From NCBI GenBank assembly GCA_024734495.1, contig JALMQS010000075.1:7071493-7135492 (forward strand): a stretch of 64,000 nt of DNA, given 5' to 3'. Of this stretch, positions 1-12,100 are shown one piece after another. The notes below the pieces were generated by a model. That model made no database searches. It was not told where the DNA came from and worked only from the letters and a program-made list of their open reading frames with translations. Every line of letters starts with the position of its first letter. Position 1 is the stretch's first letter. The DNA comes from Forficula auricularia. Lineage: Eukaryota; Arthropoda; Insecta; Dermaptera; Forficulidae. Position numbers and translations under genes: made by a program.

Positions 1-63
1 TATTCATTTGTTAATATATAATATAATTAAAAATAATACATTTTTAAATATTATTGAAAAGCC

Positions 64-180
64 ATGGTTATGGGGGGCCAGGATTTAAGCATGCAGGCAG
101 ATATTGTGTTTGTGATTGAGAGGGTTGTCATCAACGGAGCATATTTATCAGTTAAAGTCAAATTATATTATTCCATTAGA
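64..180 (+). CDS. MED25: MED25 exon 1 (start of vWA domain)
   Basis: Residues 1-39, ATG in context GCCATGG, donor GTAAGT at 181. QADIVFVIE and NGAY are family-typical. After NGAYLS the frame is open but unlike MED25, while the +1 frame reads [10 protein letters not shown], which is what the family has there. Confidence 0.85.
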
Positions 181-3100
181 GTAAGTTCTTGCTTATTTTT
201 TATATTATATTTAATTAAATTCATTCAGGAGCGGATTCGATTTTCTTCTGGGGGGACTGTAACAATTTAGGATATTATTACTTTTACTTTATTAGATACA
301 ATAATGTTTATTTTGTAAATTTATGTTTTTATATTTAGTATGGAAGGTAATTGTAAAAAAGATGGTTTCGAAAATCACTGATAAATCTACTGTTTATATT
401 TAAAAGCTTTTATAACTTATTTTGGATTGAATAAAGTGTCACAAAAATCTAATTTTTCCAATAAAGTTGCCTTTTTAGTTTAAATATTTTGAGATAATTA
501 AGTTTAGCAGATTTAGAATGAGAAAACCCAAATCCGATACTACTAAAGCGCATTTGTGCCTGCCTCTGTACCTATCTATTTATCTATAAATACAATATTA
601 TATATATTATATTATATTATTATATTATATATTATTATATTATACATTTTATCTATAAATACAATAATGAAGCTGTAAAGGGCTTCTAATAGATATGTGA
701 AATAATCCCGAAAAACAGAAAAACTAAAATAAATGTATAAAAATTCAACAAGAGATAAACTATATAAGAAATAACAATACGACAGTGAAGCTGTAAAAAA
801 GAGGCTTCTATAACAAATATATAATAAATAGAATAGTCAACAAAATAGATAATATCACAGATAGTAGACTGCTTGCATAGTTAGGCCATGACTAGAAAGA
901 ATAAAATACAAGCTAAATCAAATTAAGGAGTTGGATTCGATTTAAACCGAACAAATTCTCAAATCGTCAAGAAAATTTTGGTATTCGGCGCCTCCTTGAA
1001 TTTGATTTAGCTTATTTTCTTTCTAATTTCTCTATGGCGGTCTTACTATCTGTGATATTATCTATTTTATTAGATACTAACATATATATTTGTTATAGAA
1101 AGCCTCTTTTCTAACTTATATTTGTTAACCTTGCTATAGTTTATCTCTTGTTGCCATTTTGGTTTTGTTGTTTTTCGATATAGTTATTTCTGTAATAAGC
1201 CCTTCCAGCTTCATTATTGTATTGTTATTTCTTATATAGTCTATCTCTCGTTGGATTTTTATACATTTATGTATCGTTAGATATATGGAGATCCAAAAAA
1301 AAAAATAAGAAGAATATAAATAAAAATCCTGAGCGCTAATGACCTTGGCAATCGTGTGCCTTTAAACCCCAAATAATAATAATAATCTATGTCCGTCCCC
1401 CAACAGAAACAGTCGTCATGGTTACCAATTTAAATGAAATTATCTATATATATAAAATTAAGGTTTTGTCTGTACATTGGGGTGGTGGTAGGGGTGCCGG
1501 GTTGATTTCGGAGGATTGGGGTGTCAAGAATCCGAGAGGTGGAATCGGGGTCGTCATGGTTACCAATTTAAATGATATTATCTAGCCTTGCAGCTAGTAG
1601 TTTAAATAAAATAAACACTATCTCTTGTAGTACAGTATTTTAGGTCTCGTCTGGGGGGGGGGGTACTCACTTGCTCCTCTGTGACCTCCCTAGATACACC
1701 TATAGATTCATTATCCATTTGTTTTTGTTTTTTGTTTTTAGATGCTTCGGCCATGCACTTCTCGATGAAAAAAACTTTGTAACGGAGGTAAATTAAATTG
1801 TATAGCTCTAAAATTAAATATGCTTATTCTTATAAGGCCTAGACCAGTGCTTGTCAAACTGCGGCCCGTGCCCCACAGCCCTTGTTAGTGCGGCCCACGA
1901 CATAGCAAAAATTAAAATATTCATTCAGTTTGGATTTCCTAAAATTCAGTTGATAAACAAACTCATATTAAACTAAAATACAACACAACTCAAAGCTCAT
2001 TTCATTAAACATCGTGAAAAGCCAGGAACACATTGAATTTTGGAAAAATGTGCTAAGTAACTATAAAAGTTTACGAGACTGCGCACAATTTATTTTGACA
2101 ATATTTCCTTCTCTGTGAGGCTTCATTTTCCAAAAAATGAGCTTCTTGAAAAATAAATATCGCAATCGCCTTTCCACTCATTTAGAAGACGCAATCAGAA
2201 TTATTGTATGTAATCCCAAAGACGCCAACATAGATGAAATAATTAATAAAGAAAAAAGGACAACACCATATCACTTAAATTACCTGGTTTTCGTAGTAAA
2301 AAATACTAAATAATAATAATATGTTTGTGGTTAAAATAAAAAAATTGAATATACTATCTTTTTTCAATATACATTATGTATATTCACACCCATTCACATA
2401 ATGCTACCTACGTTGCTAATATATCAATATCCATTTTTCATTCTCTCTTGGTCCAGACTTAAGATACTCCAATAGCCTCAACCAGCAGTAGTCTCGCGAT
2501 ATATATATCTTGTTTAAAAACGAGATCAAAAACAATTCTCGTTAATATGCTGATTATTCTTTAATATATTAATTAGAAAATTGTTTAACTTCATTATTTC
2601 AAGTCAGAAATATATAAATTCTGATATTATTTTCACTTAATATCTGATAAAAATCACCTGCATTCGATTCGCGATCGAATCAAATATAGGAAACTTATGA
2701 ATAATAATATCCAATTGGATAGTTAACCAATAATTCCAAGACACAACTTCTCCAAAAAAAAAAAAACACTTTATTTTAGCCCTGAAAACCTGATTAATTT
2801 TCACTTAAGTGTAAAATTAGATTTTTAGTTGCTTAGTCAATAAAAATAGTTAATCAATTGAGTTGGCAACCCAATTCATAAGTGTACGGCCAGCAATGAT
2901 ACCTCACATTGTCCTATGTGGCCCTTGACCAGAAAAGTGTGACGACCACTGGCCTAGACGGTTCGTGAGATTGATTTGCTGAAACGAAACAGCAGATCTC
3001 AATCAAAAAGAAAATTAAAAAAAAAATTGTCTATAATAGCAGAGTCTAGTTAGTGACTTATTCCCAGTTTCACCTCAGTTCTTATATCTTCACTCTTATG

Positions 3101-6100
3101 CTAAAACCACAAATGTGAAAAAACCTTGTTTTGAGTTATTGATGTTTGAAAATTTTCTATATAACAATGTTTAATGCATTGATGAATATAATCCTCAAGT
3201 TTGAAGTTCATTTAAACATTCTATCACAATCGTTTCTCTAGAACAGAAAATTTGTCAAAAATTAGATTGAAAAATCAGAAAATTTAAGTGAATCGGAATA
3301 GTAAATAAAGAGAAATAAGATTTAATCCCCAAATAATACACTACTCAAAATTGTGTAAGGAACAAAATTTTTCTTGTGCAAATCTCTCATAAATACAGGT
3401 CTCTTTTACAAAATTATTCAATAGAGATCATAAAAATATGATAGAAATTGAATTTAAAAAAGAAAATTTAAATAAATTTGAAGAAAGACGACGAAAAAAT
3501 CTATCTTGAGTGTGTAGTTGCCCCAATTTGACAAAAAATTAGAGACGACTTGAATTTTAAGTATTCCAAGCCGTGGACCTGTTGTAGTAAAAGCAAATGA
3601 AGGTCAAAGTATTATTAATGAACAATTTTTTGTTAATTTGTTTAAAGAAAAGTTGCATAGCAGTATGTTGCATCTACTTTAAAGTCTTTAAAAGTGAAAA
3701 TTTTTTTGTTCCTAAAATTTTATTTTTCTGATACATCATTCTAGGATGTCTGGTAAATAAAATACTAAGTAATCATTTTTAAAATAGATTTTCAATTATC
3801 AGAGATATTCAATTCTTTGGTCAGCAGTGTATTATACAGGGTGATTCACGGTCGATGGCACGTTAGACGTTTATGGAAAACGGAAAGCTGTATTTTTCTG
3901 AAAATTTAACACCTTACATTTTCTTACCTGTTCTATCGATCTAAAATATTTTCAGCATTGCGACGTTCGGCTTCCATTGAAAAGTCGTAGCAACTTTATT
4001 TTTTTAAATGGAACACCCCGTACATTAACACGTTTTTAGAACATCCCTTTTATTAAAATACTTTTTTGTTAATATTGTCCTATACCTATCTCTATCAGTT
4101 TTCGAGATCAAAAATAATTTGTGTTAAATATGGTCCAAAACATGGCCCAAATTAAACTTAAATAAATTAGTGGTCTCAATTCATAGAAAGTTGATATTTT
4201 GGTGGAAGTTTACACAGACCCGAAGTATTTAATTTACGCTAAAAAATCGACTTCATATTATACAGGGCGTGCTAAGATTACTATTATTTCCAGTATTCAT
4301 AAAAGGGGTCAAAAGTTCATTTTTTCAAATGAAACTCCCCGTATATTACTCAATAAATTGAAAGAGGAAGAAAAATGCTTTAAGACGATATATCATGTCC
4401 CTATACCTAAAACATCAAATTTTCTTAATAAAGCCGCTTTTTCGCGAAAAATTACATTTTAATAAATTTAATTTTAACTACCTATGGAAATATCAAGCCT
4501 ATGACAGTTAGTTGACTATTTATAAGATATACGGTGTTCACAAAAATCTGCCAAATTGACCGCAAATATTGATTATTCAAACGAAGTCCTTATGAAATTA
4601 TTTATTTTGTACTATAAGAACTTCGTTTGAATAATCAATATTTGAGATCATTTTGGGAGATTTTTTTGAACATCGTCAATAAACTGTTTATAAGTTACTT
4701 ATAAATAGTCAACAAACTGGCATAAGCTTGATATTTCCAGGGTTAGTTAAAATCGAAGGGCGAACCGCGATTGGAATTAAGTGTACACCGTCTTTGGAAT
4801 TATGTGGAATTATTTTGGAATTCATTAGATAATGCCCCTTCATGGGGGGTTCGGATAGGCTAGGTGGTAGCGTGTCAGCCTGCTAACCAAGTGGATCCGG
4901 GTTCGAATCCGACTCGAGGCATCCAGCTAAAATCTGACCCCCGGGGTAGGGACAAATTTAAATAAAATAAATAGTATCGTAAACTGGCTTATGGCTAGAA
5001 AGGCCGAAAAGCCACAAAAAAATGCCCCTTCATCTATTGTCTTCTAGTTAGAAATGAAAGTGGAAGTGGAAGTAGGTGTACACGATATTAGGTCGCGATT
5101 CACCCCTCGGTTAAAATTAAATTCATTAAAATATAATTTTTCGCGAAAGATCGACTTTATTAAGAAAATTTGATGTTTTAGGTATAGGGACATGATATAT
5201 CGTCTTAAAGCATTTTTCTTCGTCTTTCAATTTATTGAGTGATATACGAGGGGTCTCATTTGAAAAAACAGACTTTTGACCCCTTTTATGAATAACTGAA
5301 ATAATAGTAATCTTAGCACGCCCTGTATAATATGGAGTCGATTTTTTTCGACGTAAATTAAATACTTCGGGTCTGTCTAAACTACCACCAAAATATCAAC
5401 TTGCCATGAATTGAGAGCACTAATTTATTTAAGTTTAATTAGAGCCATGTTTTGGACCATATTTAACACAAATTATTTTTGATCTCGAAAACCGATAGAG
5501 ATAGATATAGGACAATATTAACAAAAAAGTATTTTTAATAAAAGGTCGGTTCTAAAAACGTGTTAATATACGGGGTGTTCCATTAAAAAAATAAAGTTGC
5601 TACGACTTTTCGATGAAAGCTGAAACGTCGCTATCCTGAAAATATTTTAGATCGATAGAACAGGTAAGAAAATTTAAGGTGTTAAATTTTCAGAAAAATC
5701 CTGAGTTCCTTTTTCTATAAAAGTCTACCGTGCCATCGACCGTGAATCACCCTGTATAAATAATTAAATTGTTTTTCTTGCCAAGAGTAGCATAATTGTT
5801 GATTTTTTATCATTTCATTTAGAATATTTTATTTTCTATTTAGTTTCTAAGTGTTGTCTTTGTATTTTTTTTTTAAATACTTTTTTTTATAAATATACCT
5901 ATGTATATCAGCTATATGATCAAAGAATTAGTAACTGAAATGTTAATTAAAACAAAAACATAATGTGGTTTTTATTCAAAAATCACAATCTTAAAAAAAT
6001 GCTAATTTTTCTTCTCTTATGATAATAACTTAATTTATTATAATCACTCTGAAACTCAATATTTTTTTTTCAGAGCACCAACGTGCAGTATGGTGTTGTG

Positions 6101-9100
6101 GTATATCAAGCAGCAGATTGTCTTCCACATCCTAGCAGTGAAACTTATGGACCATACACAAGTCCTGTGAAGGTTCTTAATATATTAGACAAAATTGAGT
6201 AAGTTTCAAGTCATATAAGATCTGAATTTTTAAATTAGAAATATGAAATGCAAAATCATGTTTATATACAATTATATATTAAATTAAACGGATTACTTCT
6301 GGAACAATCAGATTAGAAGGCGGAAAGGGCGAATCCAGTGCTAATATTGCGGAAGGTTTAGCAACTGCTTTGCAATGTTTTGAAGATCTCCAACTACGTC
6401 GCGAGGCAAATATTGTTTGTCAAAAACATTGTATATTATTATGTAATTCTCCCCCATATCTATTAACGGTAATGGAATCTCCAACTTATATTAATCACAC
6501 AGCTGAACAACTTGCAGTCATATTTCAAGAGGTATGTCTTATCTCCTTACTCATTTAAAAAAAAAAATTATCAAATAGAAATATCTCAAATATGAGTTTT
6601 TTTTTTCAGAGGGCTATTCACCTTTCTATACTCTCACCAAGAAAAATTCCAGCCCTTTTTAAACTATATGAAAAAGCTGGTGGAGATTTACAAACCTCGC
6701 AAACCAAAAATTATGCCAAAGATCCTCGACATCTTGTTCTTCTTAAAGGATATAGGTAATTATCTCAACTTTCCGAATATATTTATTTTTCGATAGATAA
6801 TACAACTTTTGCAATTAATAGCATAGCTTTTAATTATAATTCTAAAACTTCACTTTTTTATTCTTACAATACATAAGCATCGCTGAAGACATTGAGGAAA
6901 GTTAAAAAATAGCCATCGATTCTCGTCTAATTAGTATTGTAAGAACAATAAAGTGAAATTTTATTTTATCTTCCTGTCAGAAAACCAATTCGTATTCTCT
7001 CTATATATATATATATATATATATTTAACCGACTTCAAAAAAGAAGGAGATTCTCAATTCGACTGATTTTTTTTATTTTGTGTCTGTTACTCGATTTCTT
7101 CGCCAATTGTGAACCGATTTTGATGATTTTTTTTTACATTGTGTTCAGTATAGTTTCCGATTGGTAAAAAACTATTATATCATATCATTGGTTTTGGACC
7201 TTTTTTGTTATGTATGTTCACCCATAACTTCTTTGTTTATGAACCTGTTTAATTTTTTGTTTTGTTTGTATAATTTTGAAGTCGGTTTTATTTTGTATAC
7301 AAAACTTATTTATTTATTCACTATTTAATGTTGTTTTTATTTACAGTTTGAAAGAGAGGCCTCTAAGCCCCCAGATTCCTACTCATGGTATGAGTATACC
7401 AATTCCTTCTTTACCGAGCCCGCTTTCTAATATAGATAGTCCTATTGGTGCAGTTGTTGGGGGCACAGTGCCGCAGCCTGGTCAACCTCTTGGCGGCCCA
7501 CAAGGACCACAGCAAACAAGTTTCAGGCCTATGGGAAATCCGGTAAAAGAACTTGTCATTTTACTGTACAGTGTACACTTAACCACTGAATAAAAAAATA
7601 GAATTTTTTCATTACACAAAGTGGAGTAATATATAGGGTTAATTTTTAAGACTCACTCAAATGCAAATTTTTTTAGATAATTATATTCTAGTGATCGAAT
7701 TTCGACCCACTTCTACCTAGCCGATTTTATTAAAATTTTGCACGTATATATATTTGCAATGACATTTCATCAATGCCTGGAATTAATAGAAAAAACATAA
7801 TTTAAAGAATATTTTCTTTATATAATACTGTAAGTCTTGGAAATTTTAATAAGTCGGCCAAATGCGAGTAGGTTACGCATACCGAGGATTGTATGTACCT
7901 TAGAAAAATACTTGAGATATTAAATTCGTTCTTATATTTCGTTGATAAGGAGAGATTCTCTCCGAGAGAATGGGTCAATTCCTGCGATTTTTTTCATAAC
8001 TTTAAATTAATGCCTAAAGGTACAAAAAATAACTAAAAATGGCAACTTAACTGCTCTCTCACACCGTCATTTTATAGTAAATTAAATTTAAGAAAAATCC
8101 TAATTCTCTTTAAGAAGATCCTTACAGGATACCTCACACCTCATGATTAAAAAAAACATTTTAATCCCACACAAAATTCGACCTTCCCCAAAATAATCAT
8201 TTGATTACAATTTTAATGCGATTTTCATTTAGGAAAAAATGAATACATATGACTTGCAAACTTCAAGTTTGTATCTTATTTGGTTTACACTCTACAATGC
8301 TCTTACATATAAGCATTCTAGCGACACTATTTGGTTCTTCTTTTACTTTTGAACGGAACTCTTAAAAAGTATAAAATAAAAATATATTTAAAAATACGCT
8401 TTTATTTCATATTGCACTAAAAAGTAGAAAATTATTAATATCCCTAAAAATGTCCCTAAAAATGTCCATACTTATCCATACTTATGAACAAGCATGGATG
8501 CTTATAAACTTGAAATTTATTTAAAATAAGCGAATTACCTTTGGATAAGTGAGTCGCCTGACAAAGATGAAAATAGTTAAGACTAAGGCTAGATTCGATC
8601 CCTACTAAACTCGAACCGAAGTCAACCGCCTTAGCCACTGCTTTTTAGTTTTAATTTTAAGAGGATGTTTTATTAGCCAGAAAAAAAATATATGCAATTT
8701 ATTACAAGGTTACTTCTAACAATCCAAAAGAACTATAGCATCTTAAATTCAATACAAATGAAAAAAGAAAATGGATCCCAGTAGATTCTTTTTTATATAA
8801 TATAGTTTTTTTTTTTAATTTTAATTTTACAAAAAGTTTTTTTTTGTAATTTTTATTTACATTTGTATAATTAAATTTTTGTACGGGAAAATGCTTTGAG
8901 AAAAAAACCCGGCTATACAGTTTATTGTTCCAAAGAGGTTAATATATAGTATTATTTATTACAATTTTTACTTAATTTATCATTTACAATTTAGTTAACA
9001 TAATTTATCAAGTTATTCAAGTATAAGCAGAAGAAATTTAAGGTTATAAAAAGGTTTAATTATTATTGATAATTTTCAATCCACCAGTATTTTTTTATAT

Positions 9101-12100
9101 TTTTCCTTTCACTCTTTTTTTTCAGAGATAGCTCTATTAAATCTAAATATTCTATACGGGTCCAATCCATCTAATTGGGCGTCATATTCTATACTTTTAT
9201 TGTTTTTTCTTCTAAACACATGATAGATGATGGGGATCCCGTTTTCATCTTGTATATAGCATTTATTATCCAAAAATAAAAAAATTTCGGGTGGGATAAA
9301 TCCGGTCGATTTTGTTATTTCAAAATATTGATGGTAGAGTGATCCGAATATTAGACTGTTTTCGAAAACATTTGCAACTTGGCAGTAGTGGTTTCTTATT
9401 AATTTTATCATAAAGCAGTCTATTCTATTAATTTTGTCTTTAATTGACGCATCTTCAATTCTTTTACATATTAGCAAATAAAAAAAAATCATAATTTAAT
9501 TTTTTCATTTATTTTAAAATGTTTCTCTTTCAATAATTATTTAATTAACTTTTTTAGAATATGTTGATTCCAACTCAACAACAGCAACAGCAACAGATGG
9601 CTGGCCAGGTGGTTCGTGGCCCGGCAGTATTTCCTCAGCAACATCCACCTGGTTATCCTGGCGCCCCGGGTGGAATTATGCACAGAGGTCCTCCGCGGTG
9701 GAATATGATGCCGCCCCAGCAGACGAGACCTTTCTCTCCTACAACCGGACAGAACAGTCCTCTCATCGCACAACTCTCGCAACCGCCAACTGCATATCAA
9801 CATGGTACGCATTTAATCTATTCAAGAGACATCTCACAACCCTTCTATCAGAAATCAAAAGAATTTAGACATTTTTTGGGAAACTTTGCTTTAAGAAATT
9901 TGAAAAATGCAAATATTTTTTATAATTATTATTATTATTATTTATGGAATATTCCATTGAAAAGCTTTTAAAATTATAATATACTAGCTGCAAGGCACGC
10001 CCCCGACCCACGAACCCCACCCTCATACCCCACTCCCACCCCCCGAACCCCACACAGCACCCCCCGCACTATGCACCCGTCCCCAAAACACTCCCCCACC
10101 CCACTACCCCTCTAGACCCTAACCTGAACCCCCCACTCGACCATGCACTCCCCGCACACCTTGCCCTGCACCCCCCCCCCNNNNNNNNNNNNNNNNNNNN
10201 NNNNNNNNNNNNNNNNNNNNNNNNNNNNNNNNNNNNNNNNNNNNNNNNNNNNNNNNNNNNNNNNNNNNNNNNNNNNNNNNGCACCCCCCCCCCGCACCCA
10301 GTTTTTGCATTTCTAGCCTTCTAGTGACCCACAGATTATGTATACAAAATTTGGTTGAGTTTGGTCCAAGAGCAAGAATTGACCTTCCCTCCTTTTTGGG
10401 TGGTTTTTTGGGGGAATAAGACATCTGATGCAAATTTGAAATTTCAAAATAATCCCTTCAGCCGTTTTTACGTGAATCGTGAGCAACTTTTCGCGGAAAC
10501 CACGGAAACATAAAGACAGACAGGAATTTTGTTGAGGGTGTTTTCGTTCATAACTTTGCTTGAAACGTGTGCAACCAAAATTTGGCGTGATTTAGACCAA
10601 TGTACAGACAAAACCTTAATTTTATATATATATATATATACCTACTAGGGTGCTCCTTATTTTGGATATTTTCGAATATTTTTGCGGACAGGGGCTCAAA
10701 TGGTTCTAAATAAATTTAAAAAAATATCCCCTAAGTTTCAAGCCTCTGTCTCAATTTTAGTGCTACACAGCGATTAAGTTTCCCATCTAACTAACATGGG
10801 GTTTTTGGCATTGAACGATCAATTTTTTATTCTGGCCAAAGTAATGGTTCAAAAAATGATATGCAACCTCTATAGGTCAGGATTGACCCTTGTATACTTA
10901 AAAGAAGAAGAAAAGCATCAAATTATAGGGTTTGGGTCGGAGTCGAAAGTTTTTGTGGATGCGGTCCTTGAACAACAGAAGGAGTTGACTCAATCCTATA
11001 TCTATTGTCTCTTGAAAACGACTTCTGAATTAGTAGCCAAAACATTGTGAATAAAATTTTTTTAACAACTTTAGTCTAGCCCGAAAGAATTTTCCATTTC
11101 ACCAACATGATTACCATAGCCTCAACATGCACTTTAAATATATTTAAAAATTTATTTTTAGTATTACTTACTAACTGCGACGCCCGCCTTATTAATTATT
11201 ATTATTAATTTGACTAAACACTTGTTTCAGCAAATCAAGTCCTTGTGGGTCAACAAACTCAGCAACAACAACAGCAGCAGCAGCAGCAGCAACAACAACA
11301 ATTGGTTCAACAACAACAGCAACAGTTAACACAACAACAACAACAAAATATCCGATTATCTGGAATGTTGAGTGCTCAACAGCAAACAGGATTGGGAGGG
11401 CCGGGGTCAGTTCAGACGGCGGGCCCAGGACAATCTCCGGGGGTTCCGAACCAGGGCCCACCCTTCGCAGGAGGCCAGATGCAGGGCGGAGTGCAAGTGC
11501 AGGGTGTCCCTCAACCCGGTCAAACCATGGCCAATGCTCCTGGCACTGCTCCCAACCAAAACCAAATGGTCCCTCAAGGAGGACCACAACAAGTCAATCC
11601 TGGACAATCAGGGGTTATGGATAGACCTACTATTTGGAGTGGAATCCTCGAATGGATTGAAAAGAATAAAAGCCCTAATGATACTCAAAAGTTAACAAGA
11701 CACGTTCCTTGCCAAGTTTCTTCTAGTTCCAAAAACGGAGAACCTGAATTGTAAGTACCATTGGTTCAATTTATATAAATATAGTAAACTTTTGATTATC
11801 CGCCTTCTTCCTTTCCTTTTTTATTTACTTTATCCAATCCGAAGCATGGGTAAAGTATTGTAATTGGTCTCGCGCGACTTCAAGGGTCCTGAAGGTTGAG
11901 TTGTTTACCATCAAAAAATTTAGTCTTTGATTTTAAGTCGATTCTTCCATGATTTCAGTAGAGGTTACCATTAATGGTAAAAACATCAACAATGGAATGC
12001 AATAAGATTATTCGTCTAGTATTAGATAAGAATCGATCGTTATTTTTAATTTTAAGTCGATTCCTCCATATCGTCAGCATTGGCTACCAATGAAAATCGA

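Larger units (their letters stand above)
1845..2951. mobile_element. hAT element, non-autonomous, 8-bp TSD
   Basis: Terminal repeats CAGTGCTTGTCAAACTGCGG and the reverse complement of ...GTGTGACGACCACTG, flanked on both sides by GCCTAGAC (1837-1844 and 2952-2959). This is the 8-bp TSD and CAGTG terminus of the hAT superfamily. 1,107 bp. It contains a fossil transposase fragment and a member of the 2440-2700 repeat family. Confidence 0.88.
3835..5757. mobile_element. Giant palindromic foldback element
   Basis: Ends TATACAGGGTGATTCACGGT and its reverse complement. The two arms (about 755 bp each once the nested insertion is removed) are near-complementary all the way to a short loop at about 4590-4605 (cttatgaaattatttatt...). 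No ORF of note. Right-arm copies of the terminus also occur at about 41225-41242. A TA or TTATA-type target duplication is possible but ambiguous. Confidence 0.82.

Noticed and set aside
340..352. Eight-base mini-exon (tatggaag between TTTAG and GTAATT) as a missing MED25 exon
   Set aside because: Phase and sequence do not restore the family motif; chance splice-like signals are common in AT-rich intron.
4199..4462. 87-codon frame inside the giant foldback
   Set aside because: Arm sequence; the complementary arm carries a degraded version and no family match is visible.
4850..4930. Possible tRNA gene with perfect B box
   Set aside because: No acceptor stem, and it lies between exact 13-bp TSDs with an unrelated body, so it is a SINE.
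10069..10433. Three frames running through the N gap
   Set aside because: Translated N; no real sequence supports them.
10796..11050. 84-codon plus-strand frame before MED25 exon 8
   Set aside because: No recognised motif and no splice phase that would add it to MED25.
11192..11607. Antisense frames rich in Val/Leu/Ala opposite MED25 exon 8
   Set aside because: Shadows of the CAA/CAG tract and GC-rich linker on the coding strand.
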